Source: Chytridium lagenaria (Eukaryota; Chytridiomycota; Chytridiomycetes; Chytridiales; Chytridiaceae). Taken from it: a stretch of 64,000 nt of DNA. The translations under genes and the position numbers were made by a program. Where the stretch lies: positions 62,001-126,000 of the forward strand of contig JAHLKC010000028.1 in assembly GCA_025449115.1 (NCBI GenBank). Direction: 5' to 3'. Each line of letters opens with the position of its first letter. Position 1 is the stretch's first letter. The notes beneath the pieces were generated by a model that worked only from the letters and a program-made list of their open reading frames with translations, was not told where the DNA came from and made no database searches. Of this stretch, positions 26,355 to 36,745 are shown in pieces.

Positions 26355-28719
26355 TCACCAACGTTTTCGTCAGCGATATATGTAGGCGATGAATTCATGT
26401 AAGCATCTGCGATGATGAACGGCCCAACAAACAGAACATATGTACCCCAACAATGTAAGTAAGCTCCGGACCGATAGTGATGCAGCCCGGCACTCCTTTA
26501 CTCCCCTCGGCAAATCCAACGAGAAAAAGTTTAAGCTTCCATGTAAAGCGATATCGCATCGAAGAAGATACATATCACAGATCCTGCAACGAATCTTGTA
26601 AAGAGAACAGGAGCAGGAACTTCGTAGTAGGTGGTACTCCATGTAGAAGCTTCAGGAAGGGTCGCGAAAAAGTAGTATAATGCTCGTCGCAACCCATACA
26701 AGACCAATTTGCAGATAAGAGGCCAACTCTAAAGAATGCGTATTGGATCGGTGGGGAGATGGGGAGAAAGGTTGAAGTAGGCGGGCTAAAGCTTGTAGAC
26801 TCCGCAAATTGATGTGGTTGCTGAGTCGGATCAGCTCTTTGTGTCAATGAAGGAATGGCATTAGAAGTCCACTATGATGGGAAGGGAGCGAATAGAGCAT
26901 GCAACGTCTTCTTTTTGGAAGGAACTTGTCGTAGACTGCGCAATGACAATCAACGACGGATCATCTGTCTTAAGCTCTCATCGAGCTTGTCCGGCATAGT
27001 GGTGGTGGAAATGTTTCTAGGAACTAATTGGCGTGTCGAACCTTTGCGATGTTGCGTTTCGCCATCCGTTTTTTACTAATGTAGGAAAAAAATGATAACA
27101 ACGTTTGAATTATATTAGTTATTGCAAGAAAGAATAGAAAAATTTAAACTGAATTTCACCTGTTAACATTTTAATTGTCGCGGTTGTTTTCTTCGTTATT
27201 GTTTCAAATGCAACTTGTTCTCCCTCTGAACGATTAAACGCCCGTAGAAAATACATCATTATTTGAAACCTTCTCGCTCTGAGGTATGTGTTGAAGTGAC
27301 GCAGATGTGACGGGATGGACTTTTACGGATTTGAATGAATTTTTAATGTCAGGTGTCGTGCTGGGGCCCCCCATGTCAGCTTTATCATCCTGCACCTGCA
27401 TATTTGCCCGGGTTTGTCTTCGAGTCCAGTAAGCTTTGAAGATATGATCGAATACATTATAGAGGCATGTGGCTGCTAGGGTAAGGTAGAAAATGGTGTT
27501 GCTCGGATTCCGAAGAATAAGAACGTATCCAGTAACATCCCATAAGAGGTTGTTTCTAAAATAACGGATATAAAAAGTAATAAGCGGAGGTTTCAAATAG
27601 GTCTCAAATTACCCCATAGACAAGTTAACTTTTTTACAATATGTAAGCCCAAAGAAAATTTTAGTTTAGAATGAGTCGAGATTAAGATGGCCCTCACCAG
27701 TGTAGTATTTCGTGACAATCTCTTCACTGCGGTTCTGAGGAACTGGCGGAGAAGCAAAAGCGAACGTCTTTCTATTGACAAACGTAACTGCGTACTTGAG
27801 AAGCGGGTAGCTTCAATATTCGTAACAAAAAAAGATATAAATTATTAGAACTAATTAGAAAAACTCAAACATACAGATTTGTGGAGAAGTAAAAAGAAAC
27901 ATAAAAATATGCGTACATTACACCAACTAAAATTCCCGTTCAAAAGCTGTTGATCAACTGAAATGCTTCCACCGTTTTTTAAATAGCGTTCATTTCTGAT
28001 GTTGTTATGAGCAAGCATGTTATCGCGATTATCCTTTGAATGCGTCAAAAAGTAAAAATGCGAGTCAGAACAGTCGCCTAACGGAAAGAGAGGGTACAGA
28101 ACTTACAGTTGTATAGTGATAACTACCTGCAACATGAAGACGATTACTGTGTACGCAATGATACTTTCCAACAGTTTGGTGTTGCTTTGAGCGCTAGATT
28201 GGTCAGAATTAGGTAACGGAAAAGGACAGCGGAATTGAGAATTCGCCAACAAAGTAGACGGCTTTTGGGAAAAATGCTCGGAAAGTTATCCAAGTCAAGG
28301 ATAGAATCGCGTAGAGATGAAGTTGATTACTATATACGCAAAAAGTGGCGAAATAATTGACGGAAGCCATACAGGACGGTGACAGCCAAGGCCAAGATTA
28401 TTAACGAACCCTTCTGAACAAGATAGTTAATCATAGCTATGCAGTTTAAGTATGCGTATATTAAAAAGCAATAGGTAAAATATAAAGTCAGCACTCACCT
28501 TAGAGTCGAATAACTGTACACTCCAAACATGACGGCATCTTCACGGTAAGGAAGATGAAATTCCGCTCGTCTGTCAATTACAATCACTTGAAACATGAAC
28601 TTGAGGACCACGAGAAAGCAAAAGCACGACACTGTGATGATCCCAGACCGAAACAAGGCCAGACCTGCACACTCACGCACCGGCTTAAAAAAGCTGGTCA
28701 AGGCCGGGAGCAAACTCAT
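26355..28719 (-). pseudogene. Polytopic membrane-protein family, copy F (pseudogene)
   Basis: Exon 1 is intact (MSLLPALTSFFKPVRECAGL to YREDAVMFGVYSYSTLR). Exon 2 (around 28120-28410) keeps LGCHRPVWLPS but has stops and frame changes in the helices. Exon 3 is broken (ITCLLITT, then NAI and a stop). Exon 4 reads YPLLKYAVTFVNRKTFAFAS with PPVPQNRSEEI. Exon 5 keeps NLLWDVTGYVLILRNPSN and a polar loop ending near VFSTGV. The last exon has SIRSLPII, FLPISPPIQYAFFRVGLL and SANWSC, then frameshifts through the final helices, although RKRW and the stop can still be traced at 26355. Multiple disruptions of several kinds make this a true pseudogene rather than a single consensus error. Confidence 0.78.
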
Positions 28720-29100
28720 GCTTCTTTGAAGTAAAAGGCAACGTATTTGACTTTCATGAAAGAAGTAGTTGTAAATTATCTTTGCCGAGGAACATTGACT
28801 GCGTCCCTTGCTGTCATAATCTTGACTGCTAACGGTGTCCTCAATGTAATACTGATTCTTGATCTCGAATAAGGATTGTCATGAAGTAGTTCCCAACAAA
28901 TATTAAAACATCGGCTCTTGGAATGATGAAGGATTACCATAATTCAGATTGCCAATATCCTCAACGCAAACCCGAAGCATTACATTATTAACTCGATGAG
29001 GGTTGTTCAGTCATCACCAGCAATCAAAATTTAATTGGACATATTATAGATCTAAAACATGTATTTTTTTTATTTTGTCATTCACGAAAGAAATACATTT
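28720..29100. other. Intergenic region between copy F and the ferritin-like pseudogene
   Basis: 381 bp. It is the 3' flank of the ferritin-like copy and upstream flank of copy F. No match to the 3' flank of the intact ferritin-like gene at 40 kb is seen. Confidence 0.5.
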
Positions 29101-30219
29101 TTAGTTCTTCACAATTTGAAGAGTGGCAGGTCCAGCCACGACGTTGTCAGGGGTGTCAAGCGACACATTCTTGTCAGCGTTCGTGATGAACAACACAACC
29201 TGGCTAAAGTTCTGCAAGACGTTGGGTACGTTACAAGAGGGAACCATCACCTCCTGTCCATTAGCGCGTACGGAAACAGCCACGATTTCAGTGCGAACCT
29301 GTTGAAGACCAAAGGCAAAGTTGCACATGAGACCGCTGTATTGTCCGAGCCCAACTTCGCCAACACGACGGTTTTCCCGTCCAACACGGGTGGTGTCAAG
29401 GTCAGTCGCGCGGTATGGTGCAGCGACACCACCCATCTCGAACAGAACAATGACGTTGCCGTTGAGCGCGACAATGTTGTCCTGGGCGGCGACAGACAGG
29501 GTGGGGAAGGCTTGGCGGGGAGGTCAAAGGGACAGCTTTTGATGAGGGGAGCCGCGAGGGAGACGATGGGTTGGATACCGAGGGAGTGTCAAAGTCGCCT
29601 GTGGCGGGGCTGTTGCCGGTGATCAAGTTAAGGAAGGCTGCATGACGACCTTCGGTTGTTGCGATGGCGGCAGCGGCAGTGAGGAAGTTGGGGCTGGTGA
29701 GGAGGTGGTTAGCACCGTCGTAGGCAGACACTCCGGTACGTTCAAGGATGGACGCGAATGTGACAAAGTTTTTAACGTCGCTGAGAGCGACATCAAAGTT
29801 GTACTCGCACTCGGAACAGCCATGTTCAGACCAAACGCTTTGTTGATTTCCTGGGTGAGGAAATCAACGTGGACGGCTTCATGGTTGTTGATGTTGACAA
29901 ACTCCTTACGAACAAAGGACTTGAACCCAGCTTCGGCGAAGGCCTGCTCGCTAAACTTTGTTAACCCGATCTCATAAAACTTGGCTTCGAGGTGCTCAAG
30001 GGTGAGAGCAAAGTTGAGGACGTTGAGGTCAATGTTGGGTTTAGGTGGGATCACTTGGGTGGCGATGGGTGAGACGGCGACGGAGGGAGCTGCAACGGCG
30101 ATAGGAGCAGCAACAGGCGAGGCGAGAAGGTTGCTGTTGACGACTTTGTGAGTCTTGTGGGGGAGAGCGAGGATGGAGGCAGCAGAGGCAACGACAGCGA
30201 GGATGGTGGAGACGCGCAT
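29101..30219 (-). pseudogene. Secreted ferritin-like (Rds1-type) protein, frameshifted copy
   Basis: Near-identical to the intact gene at 40050-41252 over the ferritin-like domain and the C-terminal half, but with three single-base losses, each in a short G run: about 29509 (GG where the intact copy has GGG), about 29582 (GGG for GGGG) and about 29813 (GG for GGG). The N-terminus differs: signal peptide MRVSTILAVVASAASILALP, then an Ala/Val/Pro linker ending in IPPKPNIDLN, with no polyglutamine. It ends in VKN. Strong similarity stops exactly at the stop codon. It either is a pseudogene or carries consensus errors. A TATAAAA box on the minus strand near 30350 would serve it. Confidence 0.8.
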
Positions 30220-30985
30220 TTTCAAAGATGTAGACTTTAAACTGTGTAGAGAAGAGGGTATTCTTGGCTTGCTGTAGAAGGGTATGCGATGAGCCTTGCA
30301 GTTGGAATGTGTTGGAATGAAGAAGATGATTATGGATCCCACCCGCATTTTATAAGTGACAGGTGAGCCGCAGTTTGCGGGGCTGCTGAAACGTATCCTA
30401 AAACAATCCCTTTTCATTTTTCCGGTCCATCCAACCACGTCCATTTCACCAGTTTCATCCCTGGATTTCTGTGTGTACATGTTTGAGGACGAAGGGCCTG
30501 AAACAACCTGCTGTACACCCCCCTTGCGTCTGCTCTTCATTTTAAAACATTGCAATTACAATTGAAGGGGGTGTGGGAGAGTCATACACCCCTTTGTTTC
30601 GGACATGCATGTTTGAAATTGGGCATAGGTTTTGTATGACGACGGCCTAGTTATGGATGTTTGTGGAGCCCAACGTTTTGAGCCCTTACTCTAGGAGATT
30701 AATGGGGGGAACATATAATCTATTTTCTGTGAAAATGTATTGGTAGCAAGTCTCAATCATCTTTGCAAGCATTGGTTAACTTTTCGAGTTTACAGTCTGC
30801 TCTGCTACTGGTCGTGAACATTAACTGTTACTTAGCCAACCATTGATCGCGTAAGCTCTCAATAACACATTTAAATAGATTTGTACCAGTGCCAATTATA
30901 CGTGATATGCTGTATTTACATTAAGGTGGGCCAAAGAAAGAGAAGCCATAATGCCCCCCATACCAAAGTTATGACTTAAACAACA
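30220..30985. other. Promoter and intergenic region upstream of the ferritin-like copy
   Basis: It contains a minus-strand TATAAAA near 30345-30352, about 130 bp from the ATG, and the repeat block at 30515-30575 shared with 22890-22935. No gene is supported in the rest. Confidence 0.5.
30515..30575. repeat. Short repeat shared with 22890-22935, copy 2
   Basis: A GCTC-TTTAAAAcATTG-CAATTGAAGGGGG block, same orientation as the copy upstream of family member D. Confidence 0.5.
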
Positions 30986-33124
30986 TCACCAACGCTTTCG
31001 CCCAACAATATATGTCGGCGAGCTATAAAATGCATCCGCAACAATAAACGCTCCAGCGACCGAACTTATCAATCCAATTAAATGCACAAACGCACCCACA
31101 GACATAACGCAGCACGCTGATTCATTCACCCCATCCACGAAATCCATGCAAAGAATCCTAGCCTCAAAATAAAGCGCCACAACATCTGCGACAACGCATA
31201 GAATACAGCCTGTGGAAAATCTGATGGCGAAAATATATGGAGGAACGTCATAGTACGTCCCGCTCCACTGAGGTGCATCTGGGAGGGTGACGAACAGTAG
31301 GATGATAGAAGATGCGGATAAAAAGCACAGCCAGTTTGTATAGAGGCTGCCGATTCGAAAAAAGGCGTATTTAATTGATGGAGAGAGGGGAATAAAGGCT
31401 GATGCATCAGCACGCGAAGAAGAGTCGGAGTCGGAATTAGAAGGAAGCGGAAGAGAATGCCGTGTAGTCCTCACATTCTCCGTCTTCTTCACTTCTGCGT
31501 GGTTTGCGTTGATTTCAGTAATGGTGTCGGATGCTTGTTCTGGTTCTTGACGTTCCTCAACATTTTCCTTAGTAATAGGCAGCATCGCCGGGTTTCGGCG
31601 TGTTGACTGCTGCAATATAGAATCTCGAGCCGTAACCGCCTCGTCGCCCTTACCCTTTCCTTCAAATCCTATAGTTATCAGAAATTAAGTAAAATACTAG
31701 TGCACGTCTTACCGTTTGGATTCCTCGCTTTTTCTTTCGCCTTCAAAGCCCAATTCCTCTCTTTTGCAGACGGCGTAAAACTCTGCGCGAAAACTCCTTG
31801 ATTCGGGTTTCTCTCATTGTTTTCCACACCCTTACCCCTTTCCCCTAAATCCAAGACTTTGGGCGAATGTAATAAATCAATATTTTCTACGTCAATCCTT
31901 TTTCGCATCTGCCTGCGAAGAAAAATAGCGTTTCCGATTTGGTATAGTGCATTGTATAGAAGAGTGATAAACAGAGAGGCATAGAAGGCCGTGTGACTCG
32001 TGCTTCGGAGTAGAAGAAGGTATCCGATCGTATCCCACATCAGACTTTGCCTGTATTTAGATAATGAATTTTAAAAAAAGATAACGACAACTTCCATTAT
32101 ATACCCGATGGAGTTGGTGAGCTGATAGGTGATGTGTTGAAATCATACAAACCAGAATATCGGAGTAAGAAGAACACTTATTTATACTTGTCCTCACCTG
32201 TGCTGTGTTCACCAAAATCTCCTGTTGACGGGTCTGCGGTGGAGCCGGTGCTGCAAACGCGTAACCTTTTCTATTAAGCAAGATCACTGCATATTTTACA
32301 AATGGATATCTTGCTTAAAGTTAGAAATCCGAAAAAAACTCACACCGATAAACTTACAAGACGCTCACAAGAAATCCCGTAAGCAATTGCTGCTCTATCA
32401 TCTGTACAGATATTCCCCCGTCAGTTGAAGTAGAGTCCCGTATATTCAAATAGTTCGCATTTCGAACATTAGAGACGACAATGCATGCTGTCCCCACAAC
32501 CCTAAAATCCACATCAGAAAGATATTGCAAATATAGACCTACAAATACATAGTGAAAAAAATAGGAAACAACAGCATCCCCACAACCATCGTCACCAGTC
32601 CCCTCCGGGTCAATTCCAACTTGAAAATCAATCCATGGTTTAACAACATAAAAATAAAGTAAAACGGAACCAGGATCTTGGCAGTAAAGATCCCTGCTGT
32701 TGGGATGGAGTCAGGAAGATATATCCAGGCGCATATCAGTAAGGTGTATGTTATGATGCCTATAGCGATGTAGAAGAGGAGAAGGGGGATGCGATCTGGT
32801 AGCCATTTGGACGGTTTCGCACAAAAACCGTGTTGCCGACGAAGCCTCTGAGATAAAAAGTTAGTTGATAAGAAGAGAATGGATTTCTGACCTCATAAAT
32901 AAAAAAGTGCAGAGTCCAAGCACTATGGAATCCTCTTTAAAAGGGAGTCCACTCGATCCCAATCCACCGCTTGTCCGATCGACGACTAAGCTCTGGAACA
33001 ACATTTTGAGCGCTGCTAGACAAATAAAGTTGACGATTGTGATGATGACTGCTTGACGCAAGGCCAGCCCTGCGCAAGTACCGAACGGCTTGAAAACTCC
33101 GCTAATCCCTGACAGTAATCCCAT
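30986..33124 (-). CDS. Polytopic membrane-protein family, copy G (one frameshift)
   Basis: It starts at ATG 33124 (MGLLSGISGVFKPFG). Exon 1 has the first helix, VVDRTSGGLG and FKEDSIVLGLCTFLFMR. Exon 2 begins GFVGNTVFVRNRP and then needs one base added near 32808 to continue as KWLP and three helices (TYTLLICAWIYLPD, PFYFIFMLLNHG and following). Later segments read cleanly: IVVSNVRNANYL, LLTGFLVSVL, YPFVKYAVILLNRKGY, TRQQEILVNTAQV, LMWDTIGYLLLLRSTSH, the polar loop, SLPLPSNSDSD, FIPLSPSIKYAFFRIGSL, LFVTLPDAPQWSGTYYDVP, YFEARILCMDFVDGVNES and SPTYIVGRKRW. With only one indel, next to conserved sequence, this copy may be functional. Confidence 0.7.
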
Positions 33125-33918
33125 CTCCTCCACGCCTGTAATTTTACCGAGACGGTTCAAATCTATTCAGTTATGTCTCTTGATACTGCTAGACCATTGT
33201 AAAAGACTTTGATATAACTTCCAAGTGAAAGTTTGTGACGTTACCGTTTGCAACGAAAGTAGCGGATGCTAGTCGGATGGGATGGTGGAGATTTACGCGA
33301 TCGACAAAATATTCCGAATGCCCGAATGCCTTTTTCAAAGTTTCCTCGACTTTTATCAAGAAGAAATCGCCAGTTTTGGGTATAACCCATATTAAATGAT
33401 CCGATAATAAGCGTATATTTTTTAGAGGTCCAACAGACTGATCAAAGAGAGTGACGCTTCACGGGCAGTTTGGCATCCATGTACATGACTATGTCAATGA
33501 AGGATGTACAATAATACTCCATCGCATGTAATGAATTAAAGGAAAGAATTTGAGTAAACAATAGAAGACAGAGTGAAAATGGATAGGAAATGACAGGATG
33601 TAAGCTTGAGGATGTCTTGACATAATCCTCCCTTAACAGTCCAGATATCTTTTTGTTTGGTCTGTCCACACCGTACAGCTCAGCTCCGTGATCCATTAAA
33701 ATGACGTCGAGGCTTCATCCCCCTCTTTGCCAACTTCTTCGATGCGTACAGCATCACCTTTGAAGGACGCGCTCTTAAGAGCGACTTCAGTGTCCCCACA
33801 TGAGTCGTCAGAGTGAAGCTTGTCCCAAATTTTCAGACGTTCCCACATCATTCCAGCATGGTAAAGAATCATTATCCTTCGCTCTCTCTTCTCTCCTTAA
33901 CGCTAATAATCTCCTCAG
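33125..33918. other. Intergenic region upstream of the SURP/CID gene
   Basis: About 790 bp. The first exon of the SURP/CID gene should lie near its right end but could not be fixed. Two short minus-strand open frames (around 33440-33696 and 33715-33890) have no recognised domain. Confidence 0.4.
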
Positions 33919-36257
33919 TCATCCGCATCATGGCATACCTTTGACATCCCTGCCTCCGGTATTCCCGTCCCGCTCCCTCTGGTAATACCTTTGCTTCAAA
34001 AACCATTCTAACTCTACTTGCAGATCCAGACCTTTGCAGCACCATCGAAAAGGTCGCTCTCACAGTCGCTAAAAATGACGTTGGCTTCCTCTATCATATG
34101 ATGCAACGGGAAAGTGCAAAAGCCGATACGCGGTGTCGCTTTTTGTGGCCAGGGAGTGTGGGGAATGAGTATTTTGGGTACAGGGTTTGGGCTTTAAGGA
34201 ATCCATGTGAGTTCCAAATTGCGTTTTGCCTTGATAAGATTAACCCTTACAACGTTGTTTTGTAGCTGAAGCTGCTAAGTTGGAAAAGAAAGTGGCACCC
34301 GCTACTAGTTTCTCTCCTATCGGGACCGCAGTCTACGAATCCCTATCGCAATTATTCCCCGATACCGTCTCAACCTCTTTTGCAAAGATTATAGACTCAC
34401 TCCGACACGACTGTGCTCAAACAACCATTCAGGTATATTATACACTTTCTTCCCTCCTAACCCCCGTTTTTTTAGACCGGTAAATCCTGGATAACCGAAA
34501 ACATCACCACCCCACCAGCTCTCACAAAGCTCTGCTCAACGCTAACATCAGCCGTGACGACGCCCGGCGCAACTTATGAGTTGAAATTGCATGTATTGTA
34601 TTTACTAAATGATGTATTGTATCATGCGTAAGTTGAGCGCTGTGTGTGTTTGCTTTATTTGGCGTTAATGTTTCTACATAGACATCGGAAAGGCCAGAAA
34701 TGGATGCTTGACGCTTTCATACCCCATCTCCTCCCCCTCCTCTCCCAAGCGTACCATACAGATCCCTCTAAAAAGGATAAACTCGAAAAGGTATCTAGCT
34801 TTCGCCTTTTCACATCTAAACATCCGCAGATCCTGAATATATGGTCTACCAAAAACATTTTTGATGAAGTCACGCTTCAGAATTTGAGGTCGGGGATGAT
34901 CCTTCCGCGAAATTCAGGAACATTACCAGGTCAAGCCCCCACGTTCCGACCGTTTCCAAACATGACGAGACCGACACCACCAACCCCAATGATGGGGATC
35001 CGACCCATGATGCCTGCGATGAGACCCATGATGCCACCTGGAATCCCAATGGCTATGGGGAGGCCAGCTGGAATCATACCGCCTGGTATGTCAATGCCAC
35101 CACCAGGCGTCAACATCCCTCCCGGTATGACCATACCGCCTGGAACTGGAATGATGCCCCCTGGAATGATACCACCAGGAATCCGACCCCCTGGAATGAC
35201 CCCTCCACCCGGCGTCAACACAGCCCCAGGCCTCCCCATCCCCCAGTCCTTTTCCCAACACGCTCCGATGTCATTCCGCCCCTTGATGCCATCAACCCAG
35301 CCTCCACCCCCGCTCCCCATCTCCATCGTCCCCCCGAAAAGTACCACCAACTTCCCGCCGGTCTCATGGTCCCCTTTATAACCGTAAGTTCCCCAACCCC
35401 TTCCCCTCCTGCTTTCTTCCCCGACCATTTTTAACCCCACACTTAGAAAGACACCCCGTATTACACCCCACTCGCGTCAACGGTTCGTGGGCCGACGACG
35501 ACAAAGGCGGATGTGAAGGACGCTGTGGACGCCTTTTACGCGGGACTGGAGAGTCTTGTTAAGATTGGGGAACGGGATACGTTGGAGGAGGGTGGAGATG
35601 CGAAGATTGATAAAGATGGATGGGAGGTGGGGTTTTTGGATGGGTGGATGGAGGAACGGAGGAGGGTGAGGGGTGGTGAGAGTGGAGAGGAGGGAGGGGG
35701 GAGGAGGAGACGGAGACGGAGGTCGTCGTCGGCGTCGTCGGTGTCATCATCGTCTTCGACGTCGTCGTCGTCGTCATCGTCTTCATCGTCGGGGAGTGAA
35801 CGGCGGAGGAGAGGGAGGAGGGATAAACGACGTCAACGGAGTCCTAGTCCTCATGTTCGATCTGGGATGGGTGGACAACATGGGGGGTATAGAAAACGTG
35901 AGAATTGTTTGCTTTTTTTTGTTTTTTATCCCTGTTTTATTTAATTTTAATTTTTTTGATTGTTAGCATCCAATGCACCGACGACATTTATACCGGCTTT
36001 GGGGGTACGGCGCCTGATGAGATGTTTGATGCGTATCGGATGGCAAAGGCGCATCATTTGAGTGGACCGAGGAGAACAGAGGTGACGGCTTGTTATCGGT
36101 GTGGGAGGGTGAGTGGTTTTTTGTTTCTTGTTTTTGCTGTTGATTTGTAGTGTTTTGTTTTTGGTAGAAATCTGAATTATCATTTTTTGTGGGTGGGGAT
36201 GTGCAGCCTGGACATATCGCAAAAGACTGTGATGATATACCGGCACCATATCGATGA
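33919..36257 (+). CDS. CHERP-like SURP and CID domain protein with CCHC zinc knuckle
   Basis: Probable U2 snRNP-associated splicing factor, nuclear. Segments in order: FDIPASGIPVPLPL; a SURP domain (DPDLCSTIEKVALTVAKND, then FLWPGSVGNEYFGY); a CID/RPR domain spread over several exons (YESLSQLFPDTVSTSFAKII, LHVLYLLNDVLYHA, HRKGQKWMLDAFIPHLLPLL, ILNIWSTKNIFDE after a 39-bp-class intron); a long Pro/Met/Gly-rich repeat (PPGM-type units, about 34970-35380); an acidic helical part; an Arg/Ser tract (SR-like, 35700-35860); and a zinc knuckle CYRCGRPGHIAKDC whose codons are split by an intron at 36108-36206. SURP plus CID is the CHERP arrangement; the knuckle is an addition. The frame between SURP and upstream exon, and around 35985-36005, is one base off, so a consensus error is possible. 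The start codon is unresolved. Confidence 0.72.
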
Positions 36258-36745
36258 AATCTTCCACTTTTTGGTGTTTTGTTTATTTTTGGGGGTGGGG
36301 AAGATAAACGACAGAATAAATCTTTTTGGAGCGTTTGTAAAAAAAGAAAAAAGTAAACTTTCAAGACATTGTTTTTTTAAAAAAATGGGGAGCTACACAC
36401 CGGGGGAAAAATTGATAAAAAAAGGCATATGGAACACGTAAGGAACTGGGAATTATTATAGGTGGGTATGAAAACGTAAAGAGTAAAAGAAAGGGATATC
36501 AATGATGAGAAGAATATTAAACAACCATAGTGGAAAGAAGGGAATAAACGGAATCCGAAAGAAAGAAACAAAAAGGATGTAGAGGGGGTTCTACAACCAT
36601 CCCACCATCCTCAAATCATCATCGCTAATCGCTCAACAACAAGATAAAGACAATAGGAAATCCGCAAGCAACAACCACAGTCCAACAAAAAAAAAAAGAG
36701 AGAAGTGGTGAGTGAGGAAACCATCAACGCAACACCTTCTCTTCA
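36258..36745. other. Shared 3' flank of convergent genes
   Basis: 488 bp between the SURP/CID stop and the Ala/Lys repeat gene stop. A-rich on the plus strand; nothing recognised. Confidence 0.5.

Noticed and set aside
33442..33696. Minus-strand open frame starting MDHGAELYGVDRP as a small gene
   Set aside because: The first 20 residues look coding, but the remainder is not protein-like and no continuation exon was found.
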